The notes under the pieces: generated by a model
Told to the model about the DNA's origin: nothing
Databases searched by the model: none
The model's input: only the letters and a program-made list of their open reading frames with translations
In this document: positions 17,401 through 28,909 of the stretch, piece after piece
Position numbering within the stretch: position 1 is the stretch's first letter
How the letters are laid out: each line of letters starts with the position of its first letter
Source: Desulfovibrionales bacterium
GTDB lineage: Bacteria; Desulfobacterota; Desulfovibrionia; Desulfovibrionales; Desulfonatronaceae
Reading direction: 5' to 3'
Length of the DNA stretch: 64,000 nt
Assembly (NCBI GenBank): GCA_007693505.1
Contig: REDL01000064.1
Location: 124,001 to 188,000, forward strand
Made by a program: the position numbers and the translations under genes

Positions 17401-17853
17401 CTGTAGCGGGACGACGTGCTTTAGAAAAAAACTGGTTGATGGTTTTACGGAGAATGGCGCATGGCCGAGCATGATGTAGAGCGAGGAGGACCAGGAAGAG
17501 CTTTGGTTCGCATTTTCAAGGGCCCAAGTTCCCAATTCATGGGCGAAACAGAGCCGCTTGCAGAGCGGTGTCGAGCTTCTCGCGTCAGGTGGTCCGCAGT
17601 CTGGATCCGGACAGGATGTGGCGTGCCCGAGGTGCAGGAAAAAGCCCAGAGCAGGTGTTTCCAGGACATTGGCCAGAGACTGGATCAAGGCGAATGATGG
17701 AGAAGCTTCCCCTCGCTCCACCCGGCCAATGTGCTTGACGCTTACACCCAACTGCTCAGCCAAATCGGCCTGCGTCAGGTTTTTTATGGTTCGAAGAAAG
17801 CGCAAACGGCTTCCGAATGTTTGCATGAGGTTCGGGGCAGGAGCAGAGGGCAT
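14449..17853 (-). CDS. XRE-PAS-GAF hybrid sensor histidine kinase, ended early by an in-frame TGA
   Basis: The 1134 residues contain, in order: an XRE-type helix-turn-helix (about 10-66; LTQADLAEQLGVSVKHIGRVERG), a PAS-like segment (about 105-220), a coiled coil (about 225-275), PAS domains at about 275-390 and 400-515, a GAF domain (about 525-700), PAS at about 700-825 and 830-950, HisKA with the phospho-His in FFSIVAHDLKSPM, and HATPase (N-box MRNLVSNALKFTEQG, G1 QDTGIGM). The TGA falls in the ATP lid just before the G2 box, which is intact in phase downstream. The family has a Gly there, and GGA to TGA is a one-base change. An XRE domain fused to a sensor kinase is unusual and suggests that the protein both binds DNA and signals. 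Either a recent nonsense mutation, a sequencing error or readthrough explains the stop. Confidence 0.88.
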   Translation of the reverse strand: MPSAPAPNLMQTFGSRLRFLRTIKNLTQADLAEQLGVSVKHIGRVERGEASPSFALIQSLANVLETPALGFFLHLGHATSCPDPDCGPPDARSSTPLCKRLCFAHELGTWALENANQSSSWSSSLYIMLGHAPFSVKPSTSFFLKHVVPLQQPAAAEFLAAVTQSGQHCQPLLVDIESKTGQHRKLTLKPETSRTAHDQRPFTQLIVQDISECAALNQAMALHQEKLENYVLARHQDLAMALDTVRQEAEQRAKAEQGLRVYEQMVNHAHDAQGFIDAEGKIIAVNKEYERLSGMAAQDVVGNKWTDYLIAYHGQEAFETTFKARVEEALYQRKECSIQEWRTYKNGIRRFVHVIYTPCTDNEHLLGVVVTVHDLTDFMKMHERLGHQERMYRQMLETAGEAIVILDTSLRITYINPKTTSLLGYDEDEFLGASAIQFVHPADIDHIHQQLADTLAGDLSRFPARLVDKNGRVVWTQTTTTVMRDSHDIPEGILVMLTDITELKTTETALRQREQLLELATEATMGLLRDSTNHQVITDILARMGLILAADRVYIFKNHHMEQTGELLTTRIFEWVASGISPQINNPALQNLSLASTLPRWLREMTAGRCIKGLIETFPEVEQNLFASQDILSLLVVPIRIDGRLWGFLGLDAVQTQREWTASEENILRIVATALGTAITRTEAEETISTQYELLESLFESIPLGVVIWDKQGNLVRSNQKFHELTGYPPDEIRCLEDWFPRVYPDEEYRLQVLANWQASLGQSGTIIRDYPITCRDGSTKNIEFRAQFMKDGRSVVTMVDITQRLKAERALTKSRKEFQAVAEKCPISIIRFDPQGLVTFINEWHGKHFVENGLTRDSLLGRPVHELPGLRSARLSARLHSVLQGSAFTAHDVFFQDFQHGRPGWAVVRGVPIHEDGELDGGILILEDVTWRKLLEREIRHTLRERDDALAEKNTFFSIVAHDLKSPMSGLLTLAQMVHKNLDAYSPKKLRECIGILDTTIQNIYALLENLLSWAQMQRGLTKYEPSPCAVYDVVEQTLALFQATADQKNITLRNNVEPHIQVCADQSMLDTIMRNLVSNALKFTEQGEVVVSASEANPAVEISVQDTGIGMKPNLMNSIFSPFQKTNRPGTA

Positions 17854-18625
17854 GGGAATTGTCCAAGACGCGATTTGCAGGAGTCAATTTTAACTTGATT
17901 CTCTAACAATTCCATAATGTTTTAGAAACAACCTAGGATGTCCTTTTCGGTGAAATGTTTCAGGGTGGACACGTATGTTTGGAGAGGCAACGCTGGAATG
18001 AAGCGTTCACGCCCGTGTTAATGCATTGCTCATGCCAAGAATTTTGCCAAAGTTGTATTTGCGGCGGAAAGGCTGTGAGTTCGTGCATGCCGTGTCATGG
18101 TAACCGACTGGGGAGCATTCGGCGTTTGCTCCGCTGTCCGGTTTTCTGCCAGGGACGGAAACATTTCGACGTATCGGTAACAGAACGTCGAGGTATGGCT
18201 CGACAAAATATTTCTTGTTGGATCAGATGTGCGGCAATGGCAGGATAACCGAGTCCCGGCCTGACCAGGCAAGGAGAGTTGGACGTTCGGCGCAAGCCGG
18301 GACACGTCATTGCCTGGCATGGAAATGACTTTCGTCCTTCCAGGAAAAGAAGAGCAGGACGCGTATCTTTCGGGATACGGCTGTTACTGAAGTACTGTTT
18401 GTGAATTTGGTTGTGCAGTTATCCTGCCTGTCCATGCAGGCAGGATAACTGCACAACCATTGAAACATGCCTCTTGTCCGGTCTTGCGGAACAAAAAGCA
18501 CGGGCGGGGCAAAAATGGTACATCAAAATCCGCCGGCTCCCTTCAGACAGAGGCATCGTTGAAGAAGCCTTTTGAGGGCAGGTCCGGTCTTGCGCGAGAC
18601 TTTTCTCGAATGATGTCCTCTGATG
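17854..18625. other. 772-bp region without a convincing gene
   Basis: The part next to the kinase start (17885-17945) is AT-rich and is a likely promoter area. Open frames of 60-97 codons exist on both strands but lack ribosome sites and recognisable motifs. A 23-bp perfect palindrome sits at 18408-18459. Confidence 0.6.
18408..18459. repeat. Perfect 23-bp inverted repeat with 6-base loop
   Basis: TGGTTGTGCAGTTATCCTGC at the start of the left arm (18408-18430) pairs without a mismatch with the right arm (18437-18459) around TCCATG. There is no T-run on either side, so it is not an ordinary terminator. Confidence 0.85.
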
Positions 18626-19583
<958 letters not shown>

Positions 19584-19646
19584 ATGTTCCTCCATTGGGA
19601 GAGGTTTTCACAAGGCAATGCTGTTCTCGGCTCTCACACGTTCACT

Positions 19647-19680
19647 GATCGGTATCGAAATCGTGATCGGTATCGAAATC
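19647..19680. repeat. Two tandem GATCGGTATCGAAATC units
   Basis: A 16-bp unit GATCGGTATCGAAATC occurs twice with GT between, in the metY-cysK spacer. Related GATCGAAATCGAT-type runs occur at 32052-32125. Confidence 0.7.
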
Positions 19681-19779
19681 CATGTCGATGGACGTGGCGT
19701 CTTACGTAGTCATTTGTAAAAAAGTGTCCGATTCCGATTTTCGATGAAGCAAAGGGCGTTGAGTTGCCTTTGGATGCCG

Positions 19780-21557
<1,778 letters not shown>

Positions 21558-21569
21558 GGGACCAGCACA

Positions 21570-21601
21570 ATGTCTATCTTTTCGGTAGACATACTTGACA
21601 A
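21570..21601 (-). promoter_or_regulatory. Rrf2 operator overlapping the regulator's promoter
   Basis: ATGTCTA (21570-21576) and TAGACAT (21586-21592) form a 7-bp exact inverted repeat with 9 bp between. On the minus strand TTGTCA (21596-21601) and GATAGA (21573-21578) are 17 bp apart and are candidate -35 and -10 boxes, so the palindrome covers the -10 region and spacer. This layout fits autorepression. Confidence 0.65.
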
Positions 21602-21667
21602 AAAAAAGCAGGTCAAGTCCTTCCCGTGCGGCACAAATGGCATCAATCCGGGGAGAGTGGGCGCAGG

Positions 21668-23245
21668 CTATTCGCCATACCCTCCGCCTCCGGGAGTCTC
21701 TACGCGCACGGCGTCACCGGCGGCCATCTGGGTGGTGAATTTGCCCGGTTTGGATTCCGACATACCGTTGCGGATCAGGATGTTCCGGCCGGGCGCGCCG
21801 GGTTTGCCGCCCTGAATCCCATAGGGGCCGCGAACGCGGCGTTCGGCCAGGACCGTGACCTCGGCCGGGGCTTCCAGGACGATCTCCCGGACCAGGCCGT
21901 CCCCACCGGACATTTTTCCGGCTCCTCCAGAACCGCGACGGATGGAATACTCCGTGACCAAAAACGGGTAGGTGTATTCCAGGGCCTCAACCGGGGTGTT
22001 CAGGGTGTTGGTCATGTGGGCGTGCACCGCGGAGGCGCCCGGAACGTGCCGGGACGCGCCCATGCCGCCGGCCAGGGTCTCGTAGTAGGCAAAGGGCCGC
22101 CGGCGGCGGGGGTCGAACCCGCCGATGGAGACGTTGTTCATGGTTCCCTGGCTGGCCGCGGGGATGACATCCGGCAAGGCCTGGGCCAGGGCGCCGAGGA
22201 TCACGTCCACGATCCGCTGGGAGGTTTCCACATTGCCCCCGGCCACGGCCGCGGGAAACAGGGCGTCCACCACGGAGCCGGGCCGGGTAGTCACCGTGAG
22301 CGGCCGAAGGCAACCGGCATTGGCCGGGATGGATTCCCGAACCAGGCAGCGGAAGACGTACAGACATGCGGAGAGGGTGATGGCCCGGACCGCGTTGACC
22401 GGCCCGGGGACCTGGTCGTCGGAGGCGCTGAAGTCCAGAAGAACCTGGTGCCCGTTCGCGGTCATTTCCAGGCGGATGGCGATGTCCTCCCGGCCCAGGC
22501 CGTCACCGTCCAGACGATCCTCGAAGCGGTATGTTCCGGCCGGAATCCGGGCCACGGCCGTGCGGGTCATGGTTTCGGCGTAATCATTAAGCGCCCGGGC
22601 ATGGAAGCGCACGGTTTCCGGGGCATACCTGGCCAGCAATTCCCGGGTGCGGCGCACCCCGGTCATGTTGGCCATGACCTGGGCCGAAAAGTCCCCTTCC
22701 CGCTCCTGGGGCGTGCGGACGTTGTTCAGGAAAAAGCGCAGGAGCTTCGCATCGATCTGTCCGTTCTCAACCAGTTTCAATGGCGGGATGATCACCCCTT
22801 CCTGGAAAATGGAGGTGGACAGAGGCATGGAACCGGCCGTCATGCCGCCGACATCGGCATGGTGTGCGCGGTTGGCCACATAGAATTCCGGCGCATGCCC
22901 TCCCTTGGCAAAAACCGGGGCGACCAGGGTGATGTCCGGCAGGTGGGTGCCCCCCTTGAAGGGGTCGTTGAGCACGATCATGTCCCCAGGGCCCATGGGT
23001 TCGGCCATGGCCGCCTGCACGGACAAGGGCATGGAGCCCAGATGCACCGGGATGTGCGCGGCCTGGGCCACCATCTCGCCTTCGGCGTCGAACAGGGCAC
23101 AGGAAAAATCCCGGCGTTCCTTGATGTTCGGGGAGTAGGCGGTGCGCATCAGGGCCATGCCCATTTCCTCGGCAATGGAGGAAAAACGGTTCTTGAACAC
23201 TTCCAGAAGAATCGGATTCAGGGTCATGGGCTGTCTCGCATGCAC
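21668..23245 (-). CDS. hyuB: Hydantoinase B/oxoprolinase family subunit
   Basis: The 525-residue protein matches Hyu[21 protein letters not shown] at the start, [37 protein letters not shown] with metal-site residues, and a glycine-rich C-terminal region ([15 protein letters not shown] and GGGGYGE). With HyuA it forms ATP-dependent amide hydrolases for N-methylhydantoin, 5-oxoproline or acetone-carboxylase-like substrates. hyuA ends 43 bp upstream, so they form one operon. The substrate cannot be set by sequence reading alone. Confidence 0.93.
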   Translation of the reverse strand: MHARQPMTLNPILLEVFKNRFSSIAEEMGMALMRTAYSPNIKERRDFSCALFDAEGEMVAQAAHIPVHLGSMPLSVQAAMAEPMGPGDMIVLNDPFKGGTHLPDITLVAPVFAKGGHAPEFYVANRAHHADVGGMTAGSMPLSTSIFQEGVIIPPLKLVENGQIDAKLLRFFLNNVRTPQEREGDFSAQVMANMTGVRRTRELLARYAPETVRFHARALNDYAETMTRTAVARIPAGTYRFEDRLDGDGLGREDIAIRLEMTANGHQVLLDFSASDDQVPGPVNAVRAITLSACLYVFRCLVRESIPANAGCLRPLTVTTRPGSVVDALFPAAVAGGNVETSQRIVDVILGALAQALPDVIPAASQGTMNNVSIGGFDPRRRRPFAYYETLAGGMGASRHVPGASAVHAHMTNTLNTPVEALEYTYPFLVTEYSIRRGSGGAGKMSGGDGLVREIVLEAPAEVTVLAERRVRGPYGIQGGKPGAPGRNILIRNGMSESKPGKFTTQMAAGDAVRVETPGGGGYGE

Positions 23246-23288
23246 ATCCGGTGCAGGATTGGTGGTTCAGGAAGACGGCCCTGCCGTC

Positions 23289-25376
23289 TCAGGTTTCGAT
23301 TTCCAGTATCAGGGCCCCCTGGTCGTCCACATGCGCCGCGGCAAAGGGCGGGATCAACAGTGTCGAGGTGTATTCTGCGACCAATGCCGGTCCGGGGAGG
23401 TGGTTGCCGGCCAGCAAGACATCACGGGACCAGATCTTTGTTTCATGTTGCTGCCCTTCGAAGATGGCCGGGCGGGTGTCCAGCAGGGCCTCGGGGGGCG
23501 GCGGGGCCGATCCGCGGGCAATGGGGGCGAAAACCGGTTTTTGCGGAACGCCACGGGCACGCAGGCGCAGGGTGACGATTTCCACGGGCCTGGCCGGGTT
23601 GCGGTAGCCGTAGGCCTTTTCGTGCAAGGCATGAAAGGCGGCCACCGGATTGGCTCCGGGATCGAAAGGGGTGATGATCTCGAAGGACTGGCCGTGGTAG
23701 CGCATGTCCAGGAAGCGTTCCAGGCGGACATGGTCCTCGGAAACACCCTCCGCGGTCATTTCTTCCCCGGCCCGCTGCTCCAAGGGGACGAACAGATGCA
23801 GGAGATCAGCCGCGAGCTTTTCCGGCAGCCCCCCCGGTTGGCCGGACGGGATCTCGCGCATCACGGTCTGGGAATAGTCCTTGATCACGTCGGCCATGAT
23901 CATGCCCACGGCCGAGAGAATGCCTGGATTCCTGGGTATCAATACCCGGGGTATGTTCAGCAGCCTGGCCAGATACGCGGCATGCAGCCCGCCGGCCCCG
24001 CCGAAGGAGAACAGGGTGAACTCCCGGGGATCGAATCCGCGTTCCACGGAAATGACCCGGATGGCCCGCTCCATGTTGGTGTTGGCCACGGCCAGGATGC
24101 CCTCGGCCAGCTCCCGGGGAGCGAGTCCCATCTGCGCGGCCATGGCCTTGAACGGCTGCTGGATGCGGGCCACGTCCAGGATCATATTGCCGCCCAGAAA
24201 ATGATCCGGGAGCAGTCGCCCCAGGAAAAGATTCGCGTCCGTGACCGTGATCCGCTCGCCGCGGCCATAGCAGATCGGCCCCGGATCGGCCCCGGCGGAT
24301 TCCGGCCCCACGGTCAGGGCGCCCCCGGCGTCCTGGCCGGCAATGGACCCGCCGCCCGCGCCCACGGTGTGGATGTCCAGCATCGGGGTGCGCACCGGGT
24401 AGCCGGAGATGGCCGCGTCCGTGGTCAGGCAGAGGTCCCTGTCCAGCAGGGCCACGTCCGTGGACGTACCGCCCATGTCAAAGGTGATCAGTCGGTCGAA
24501 ACCGGACAGCCGGCCCATGGTTAACGCCCCGACCACTCCCCCGGCCGGGCCGGAAAGGATGGTCCGCACGGACTCGCGCATGGCCGTGGCCGCGGAAATG
24601 GAACCGCCGTTGGACTGCATGATGCGCAATGTGCTTTCGGGATGACCGGCGTTTCCCTCCCGGGCCTGGAGATGGTCCTGCAGAAAAGAGAGGTAGCGGG
24701 ACATTATCGGGGAGACATAGGCGTTGATCACCGTGGTGGATATCCGCTCGAACTCCCGGAATTCGGCCAGGATTTCATGGGACAGGGAGGCCGGCGGACC
24801 AGCATGGCCGGTCTGGTCGGCAATATCGCTCAGGATTTTGGCCATACGCCGTTCATGGGCGGGGTTGGCGAATCCGAACAGAAAGCCAATGGCCACGGAT
24901 TCAACACCGGCGGAAATAATATTGCGCACCACTTCGGCAGCCCGGTCCTCGTCCAGAGGGGTACGCTCTTCGCCGGTTTGCAGCACCCGTCCGGGAACAC
25001 CGAAGCAGAGTTCCTCAGGCACCAGGGGCAAGTCCTTGACATAGGCCAGGTCATACAGGCGGGAACGGTTCTGGCGGCCGATAGTCATTACATCCTCGAA
25101 TCCGGTATTGGTGATCAGAGCCGTGCGTGCACCCTTGCGCTCCAGGATGGCGTTGGTGCCCACGGTGGAGCCATGGACCACCTGGAGCGGACCGCATTGA
25201 GTCACGGCCCGCAATCCCTCTAAAACAGCCCGAGCCGGGTTGTCCGGAGTGGAGAGCAGCTTGAATACCTGCCAGCCCTGGTCCTTCTGGTAGATCAGGT
25301 CGGTAAAGGTTCCGCCGGTGTCCACCCCGATGATGCGGAAACAGCAGGGTTCAGGAGCGTGGGTCGTGTGGGGCAT
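23289..25376 (-). CDS. hyuA: Hydantoinase A/oxoprolinase family subunit
   Basis: The protein (695 residues from the ATG at 25376) has the ASKHA-type ATP site IIGVDTGGTFTDLIYQ, HGSTVGTNAILERKGARTAL, and TFDMGGTSTDVALLD in the second half. HyuA supplies the ATP-binding part of the HyuAB amidase. The start is uncertain: the frame is open to 25529, with further ATG codons at 25427 and 25529, but the family's conserved region begins shortly after 25376 and none of the starts has a clear ribosome site. The two genes could serve 5-oxoproline or hydantoin use. Their place next to the sulfur amino acid genes may be chance. Confidence 0.93.
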   Translation of the reverse strand: MPHTTHAPEPCCFRIIGVDTGGTFTDLIYQKDQGWQVFKLLSTPDNPARAVLEGLRAVTQCGPLQVVHGSTVGTNAILERKGARTALITNTGFEDVMTIGRQNRSRLYDLAYVKDLPLVPEELCFGVPGRVLQTGEERTPLDEDRAAEVVRNIISAGVESVAIGFLFGFANPAHERRMAKILSDIADQTGHAGPPASLSHEILAEFREFERISTTVINAYVSPIMSRYLSFLQDHLQAREGNAGHPESTLRIMQSNGGSISAATAMRESVRTILSGPAGGVVGALTMGRLSGFDRLITFDMGGTSTDVALLDRDLCLTTDAAISGYPVRTPMLDIHTVGAGGGSIAGQDAGGALTVGPESAGADPGPICYGRGERITVTDANLFLGRLLPDHFLGGNMILDVARIQQPFKAMAAQMGLAPRELAEGILAVANTNMERAIRVISVERGFDPREFTLFSFGGAGGLHAAYLARLLNIPRVLIPRNPGILSAVGMIMADVIKDYSQTVMREIPSGQPGGLPEKLAADLLHLFVPLEQRAGEEMTAEGVSEDHVRLERFLDMRYHGQSFEIITPFDPGANPVAAFHALHEKAYGYRNPARPVEIVTLRLRARGVPQKPVFAPIARGSAPPPPEALLDTRPAIFEGQQHETKIWSRDVLLAGNHLPGPALVAEYTSTLLIPPFAAAHVDDQGALILEIET

Positions 25377-25753
25377 TGGGGTAATGTGCAAACACGCAAA
25401 TCGTGCTGGTTTCACAGGTTTTTCCATTCTGCATGGAGGTTTTTTCAATGGAATCCCTGGAGTTTCGCAAATTTTTCTTTTTTTTTCAAAGGTGACGTGG
25501 TAGCCTTGAAAGGCAGTGTCATGTATCATGTTTGAATTATTTGTATTTTTTTGTCCCCTTGTGTCATTGTCGGCTGTTGCGAAACCGCTCTAAAAGAGGC
25601 TTTCTCACGGCCATTGCCTGTTCACCTGGAAACGGATAGATTCTCCCGTTTGGCACGCCACGAGGAGAAACGCTCCTTGTGGCTTTTTTTACCCGGGACA
25701 TGGGGTGCCTCCCCCTGCAGAACGATTGCGAGGCAATCTGAAAAAGGATCAGT
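25377..25753. other. Divergent spacer between hyuA and the zinc-ribbon gene
   Basis: This 377-bp region is AT-rich near 25440-25560 (several T-runs) and is a likely site for divergent promoters. I see no gene and none of the four repeat families in it. Confidence 0.6.
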
Positions 25754-26242
25754 ATGAACACGGAACCCATCCAGGCCGGCAGTTCGATTGAATCGGCCTG
25801 TCGCAAATGCAAGACCGTTACGGATCATCATGTGGTGGTCATGCTCGACGGACAGATCGGCAAGGTGCAATGCAAGGTCTGCGGCGGGCAACATGCCCAT
25901 CGTCCACCCAAGGAGGCCGCTACGCCCAAGGCTCCTGCTCAGCCCCGTACAGCTGGAGAGAAAACCAAAAAGACCGCTGCGTCGAAAAAAACAGTTGTTC
26001 CCAAAAAACCGTCTCCGGAAGTTCTGGCCCTTTGGGAGAGCAAGATATCCGCAGTGTCTCCGGCGGATATCCGAACCTATGCCATGACTGACGCTTTTCA
26101 GGAAGGGGAGGTTATCAGTCACGCCACGTTTGGCCAGGGGTACGTGCAGCGGCTCATCAAGCCGAACATGATCGAGGTGCTTTTCGAGGATGGCGTCAAA
26201 CTCTTGCGCTGTTGTGCCGAGCCTGCCGGGGCGCCGGTATAG
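25754..26242 (+). CDS. Zinc-ribbon protein with basic linker and a UvrD-tail-like domain
   Basis: The function is not established. The 162-residue protein has an N-terminal zinc ribbon (SACRKCKTVTDHHVV and VQCKVCGGQHAHR: two CxxC pairs at about residues 16-19 and 41-44), a Lys/Pro/Ala-rich linker (about 50-90) and a compact C-terminal part, GEVISHATFGQGYVQRLI followed by MIEVLFEDGVKLLRC. That pattern resembles the small beta-barrel (Tudor-like) tail of PcrA/UvrD helicases, which contacts RNA polymerase. A nucleic-acid or polymerase-associated role is inferred. A weak AAGGA precedes the ATG. Confidence 0.8.
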   Translation: MNTEPIQAGSSIESACRKCKTVTDHHVVVMLDGQIGKVQCKVCGGQHAHRPPKEAATPKAPAQPRTAGEKTKKTAASKKTVVPKKPSPEVLALWESKISAVSPADIRTYAMTDAFQEGEVISHATFGQGYVQRLIKPNMIEVLFEDGVKLLRCCAEPAGAPV

Positions 26243-26321
26243 TGTTCCGGCTCCGTTGAATTCCTGACGGGTCAGGTAACGAACGTCCGCACCGGGGCGT
26301 TTTAAAACAAACGCCGCATCC

Positions 26322-27581
26322 ATGCCGTCCCCCAGCGATGCCCCTGTATCGCTCACCGCAACCGCCCGCACTGCCCAGGCTCCGCCTGCCGGTCAACCCA
26401 CCCCTGCATCCACATTCGATCCCAGGTCCTCCCACAGGATTCTGATCGTCCTGTGGCTGGTGCTGTTCGCCACGTGGAGCCAGTTCATGCTCGTGGCTCC
26501 ACTGTTGTCGCAAATCAGCCTCCGTCTGGACGTTCCGGAAGTCCACTTGGGATGGCTGATTTCCGGGTACGCGATTGCCATGGGCGTCTGTACCCTGGCC
26601 TGGGGACCGATCTCGGATCGGTTGGGGCGTCGGCGACTGTTGATGCTGGCCAGCGGCCTGATGGCCCTGGCGCTCTTCGCACATTGGTGGGCCCAATCCT
26701 ACTCAGCCATGCTCCTGATGCGGGTTCTTGCCGGTGCCATTGGCGGAGCCCTGACCACCGGGACTCTGGCCGCCGTGGGAGACTATATTCCGCCTTCACA
26801 TCGCGGCTGGGCCACGGGCTGGATCATCAGCGGCTTTGCCGCCGGGCAGATAGTCGGCGTTCCCGCCGGGGTTTTCCTGTCCGGGAGCATGGACGACCGG
26901 TTGCCCTTTGTGTTGCTGGGTCTGCTGATGGCCGGGGCGACCTGGTTGGTCTGGCGCTGGATGCCGTCCCTGCCGGCACGGCCGTCGGTCACGTGGCCGG
27001 AGATGCTCGCGGATGGACGTCGGCACCTGACCAGCCCGAAACTGTTGGCTGGCTGCGGGGTGGGGGTTTGTCTTTTCGGGGGAATGGGGCTGTTCATCCC
27101 GTTTTTTCCGCTATGGATGGAACGGTCGTTGTTATTGACCAGCCAGCAGGTGGCCTGGGTCTTTTCCGTGGGCGGTGTGGCCGTGGTCATCAGCAGCGTG
27201 CTCTTGGGGCGGCTTTCGGATCGCATCGGCCGCCACGGCCTGATAGTCGCCGGCTCACTGGGGGTAGGGCTGTTCATGCTCGTCACCCCGCTTTTGGTTT
27301 TCTGGCCCGCCGGCGCCTACCTGCTCTTCGCGTTGCTCATGGGGTGCGCCGCGGCCCGGGGCAGCGCCTTTCGTGCCCTGCAGACCGAGCTGGTGCCTTC
27401 CGGAGAACTGGGCCGCTATCTGAGTCTTTCCGCGACCTTTGAGAATATCGGCTATGCGTTCGGCAGCGCCTTGGCCGGCTGGCTCTACGTTGTCTTCGGA
27501 TTTGGGGCTGTTGCGGCGGTTTCCGCCATGACCGGGGTTGTCGTCCTCGTTCTGGTCCGCGGTTTCCTGCAACACAATTAA
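26322..27581 (+). CDS. Major facilitator superfamily transporter
   Basis: The 419-residue protein has about 12 hydrophobic segments and the MFS motif A, GPISDRLGRRRLLMLA, in the first loop, with a second copy, GRLSDRIGRHGLIVAG, in the second half. The first 35 residues are polar and Pro/Ala/Thr-rich, so the ATG may lie further in, although the first membrane helix starts only at about residue 43. It would work in the inner membrane as a proton-driven exporter or importer. The substrate is unknown. It sits 79 bp after the zinc-ribbon gene. Confidence 0.9.
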   Translation: MPSPSDAPVSLTATARTAQAPPAGQPTPASTFDPRSSHRILIVLWLVLFATWSQFMLVAPLLSQISLRLDVPEVHLGWLISGYAIAMGVCTLAWGPISDRLGRRRLLMLASGLMALALFAHWWAQSYSAMLLMRVLAGAIGGALTTGTLAAVGDYIPPSHRGWATGWIISGFAAGQIVGVPAGVFLSGSMDDRLPFVLLGLLMAGATWLVWRWMPSLPARPSVTWPEMLADGRRHLTSPKLLAGCGVGVCLFGGMGLFIPFFPLWMERSLLLTSQQVAWVFSVGGVAVVISSVLLGRLSDRIGRHGLIVAGSLGVGLFMLVTPLLVFWPAGAYLLFALLMGCAAARGSAFRALQTELVPSGELGRYLSLSATFENIGYAFGSALAGWLYVVFGFGAVAAVSAMTGVVVLVLVRGFLQHN

Positions 27582-27596
27582 CTGCGCGAGGCTGGA

Positions 27597-28343
27597 TCAG
27601 GTGATCCAGATCAGTCCGACTTGGCGGCCGGTGTGTTTCGCGCGACGGTAGGAGAAGAAGAATTCGGGCAGGGAGGCGGTGCAGAGGTCCAGGGAGAAGA
27701 TGTGTTCCGAGCGTAGGCCGGAAGCCTGGAGCTGGGCCTGCGTCAGCCGCCAGAGATCCATGGACCTGGAAACGGGATCAAAGAACGTGCTGAATTCGGC
27801 CCCCCATTCCCGTTCGAAATGGATGAACTGCGCCGCGCCCGGGCCCAGGCTGGGGCCACGTACGGCCAGGAGTTCCTCGGGCCGGAGGTCGTAGGCCGCG
27901 CAGAAGGCGGCAACGCCTTTCTGGAGGAAGTTTTTCCGATTCCCGCGCCAGCCGCAGTGCAGGGCGGCCACATGCCGGCCGTTGCGATGGGCCAGGAGAA
28001 CGGGCTGGCAGTCTGCGGTCTTTATCACCAGGGCCAGGCCGGAGCGGGTCGTGGTCGAGCCGTCGGCCTCCAGGGCCGGGCGCAGGGAAACGTCGCCCAT
28101 GTCGTTCGGGCCTGGGTCAATGACCATCTCCACCCCATGGACCTGTCTGGTTTCGAACCAGTGCGTAAAGCCGAGCCGCCGCTGCAGGATCTGGCGGTTG
28201 GCCAGCACCCGGGCGTCCTCGTCGCCCACTTCCCAGGACAGGTTGGCTTGTTCGTGGGGCGGTTGGCCTACGCCGCCCAGGCGGGTGGTGAAGGCCGCCT
28301 GAACGCTGGGCAGGCCTGGAAAGGCAAAGGGGATGACGGTCAT
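27597..28343 (-). CDS. pgeF: Purine nucleoside phosphorylase/laccase-domain protein (YfiH/PgeF)
   Basis: The 248-residue protein has the YfiH family residues: ETRQVHGVEM (His), ADGSTTTRSGLALVIKTADCQPVLL (Cys) and AALHCGWRG (His), which together bind zinc. Members hydrolyse or phosphorolyse adenosine and remove wrongly made peptidoglycan precursors. The ATG at 28343 overlaps the fthC stop as ATGA, so translation is coupled. Being in an operon with ahcY, which releases adenosine, supports a role in adenosine handling. A longer frame upstream is ignored because it overlaps fthC. Confidence 0.93.
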   Translation of the reverse strand: MTVIPFAFPGLPSVQAAFTTRLGGVGQPPHEQANLSWEVGDEDARVLANRQILQRRLGFTHWFETRQVHGVEMVIDPGPNDMGDVSLRPALEADGSTTTRSGLALVIKTADCQPVLLAHRNGRHVAALHCGWRGNRKNFLQKGVAAFCAAYDLRPEELLAVRGPSLGPGAAQFIHFEREWGAEFSTFFDPVSRSMDLWRLTQAQLQASGLRSEHIFSLDLCTASLPEFFFSYRRAKHTGRQVGLIWIT

Positions 28344-28909
28344 TTGGGGAAGTGCAGGGTTTCCCGCTCCGTGCAAATGATGCGCACCGGAACGTCATGG
28401 GCTTCCCAAGGCAGGTGATCCAGCAGGTTCTCGTGCGGAATCAGGCCCACGGTCAACACGGCCGGGTCCAGTCGGGAGAGCAGGCGGTCGTAGTATCCGC
28501 CGCCAAAGCCCAACCGATAACCCTGGCGGTCAAAGGCCAGGGCCGGGACCAGGACGGCTTCGGCTTCCCGGGGAGTGCGGTGTCCGCAGGTGCGTCGATC
28601 CGGCTCCAGGATATCATAGCGTCCAGGGCGCAACTGCTCTTTGGAATGAAACTCCAAGATGTCCATTTCTCCGCAGTGCTCCGGGCAGCAGCACGGGGCC
28701 AGGGTGCGCGCACCCCGGCCCCAGAGTTCCTGAATCAGGGGCCATGTGTCCACTTCGCCCGGCAGCGGGAGGTACACCAGCACGGTTTGCAGCCCGCCCC
28801 AGCCGGGCAATGCGCGAACCCGTCGGTGAATGAGTTGGTGGACCGCAGGCTCCGCGACCGACGCCGCACGCCGGGACCGCAATCTGCGGCGCAGGGCGGC
28901 CTTGTCCAT
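28340..28909 (-). CDS. fthC: 5-formyltetrahydrofolate cyclo-ligase
   Basis: The 189-residue protein has the family's N-terminal basic stretch (KAALRRRLRSRRAA), ALAFDRQGYRLGFGGGYYDRLL (the Gly-rich signature near the C-terminus) and PVRIICTERETLHFPK at the end. It turns 5-formyl-THF to 5,10-methenyl-THF with ATP. Its ATG shares a base with the ahcY stop (TAATG) and its stop overlaps pgeF (ATGA). The three genes thus form a tightly coupled one-carbon/adenosine operon. Confidence 0.94.
   Translation of the reverse strand: MDKAALRRRLRSRRAASVAEPAVHQLIHRRVRALPGWGGLQTVLVYLPLPGEVDTWPLIQELWGRGARTLAPCCCPEHCGEMDILEFHSKEQLRPGRYDILEPDRRTCGHRTPREAEAVLVPALAFDRQGYRLGFGGGYYDRLLSRLDPAVLTVGLIPHENLLDHLPWEAHDVPVRIICTERETLHFPK

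Noticed and set aside
17955-18248. 97-codon Cys-rich frame upstream of the kinase
   Set aside because: It has no ribosome site, the Cys have no regular spacing and another frame overlaps it on the other strand.
21626-23575. 649-codon plus-strand frame opposite hyuB
   Set aside because: It is a shadow of hyuB with no recognisable domain.
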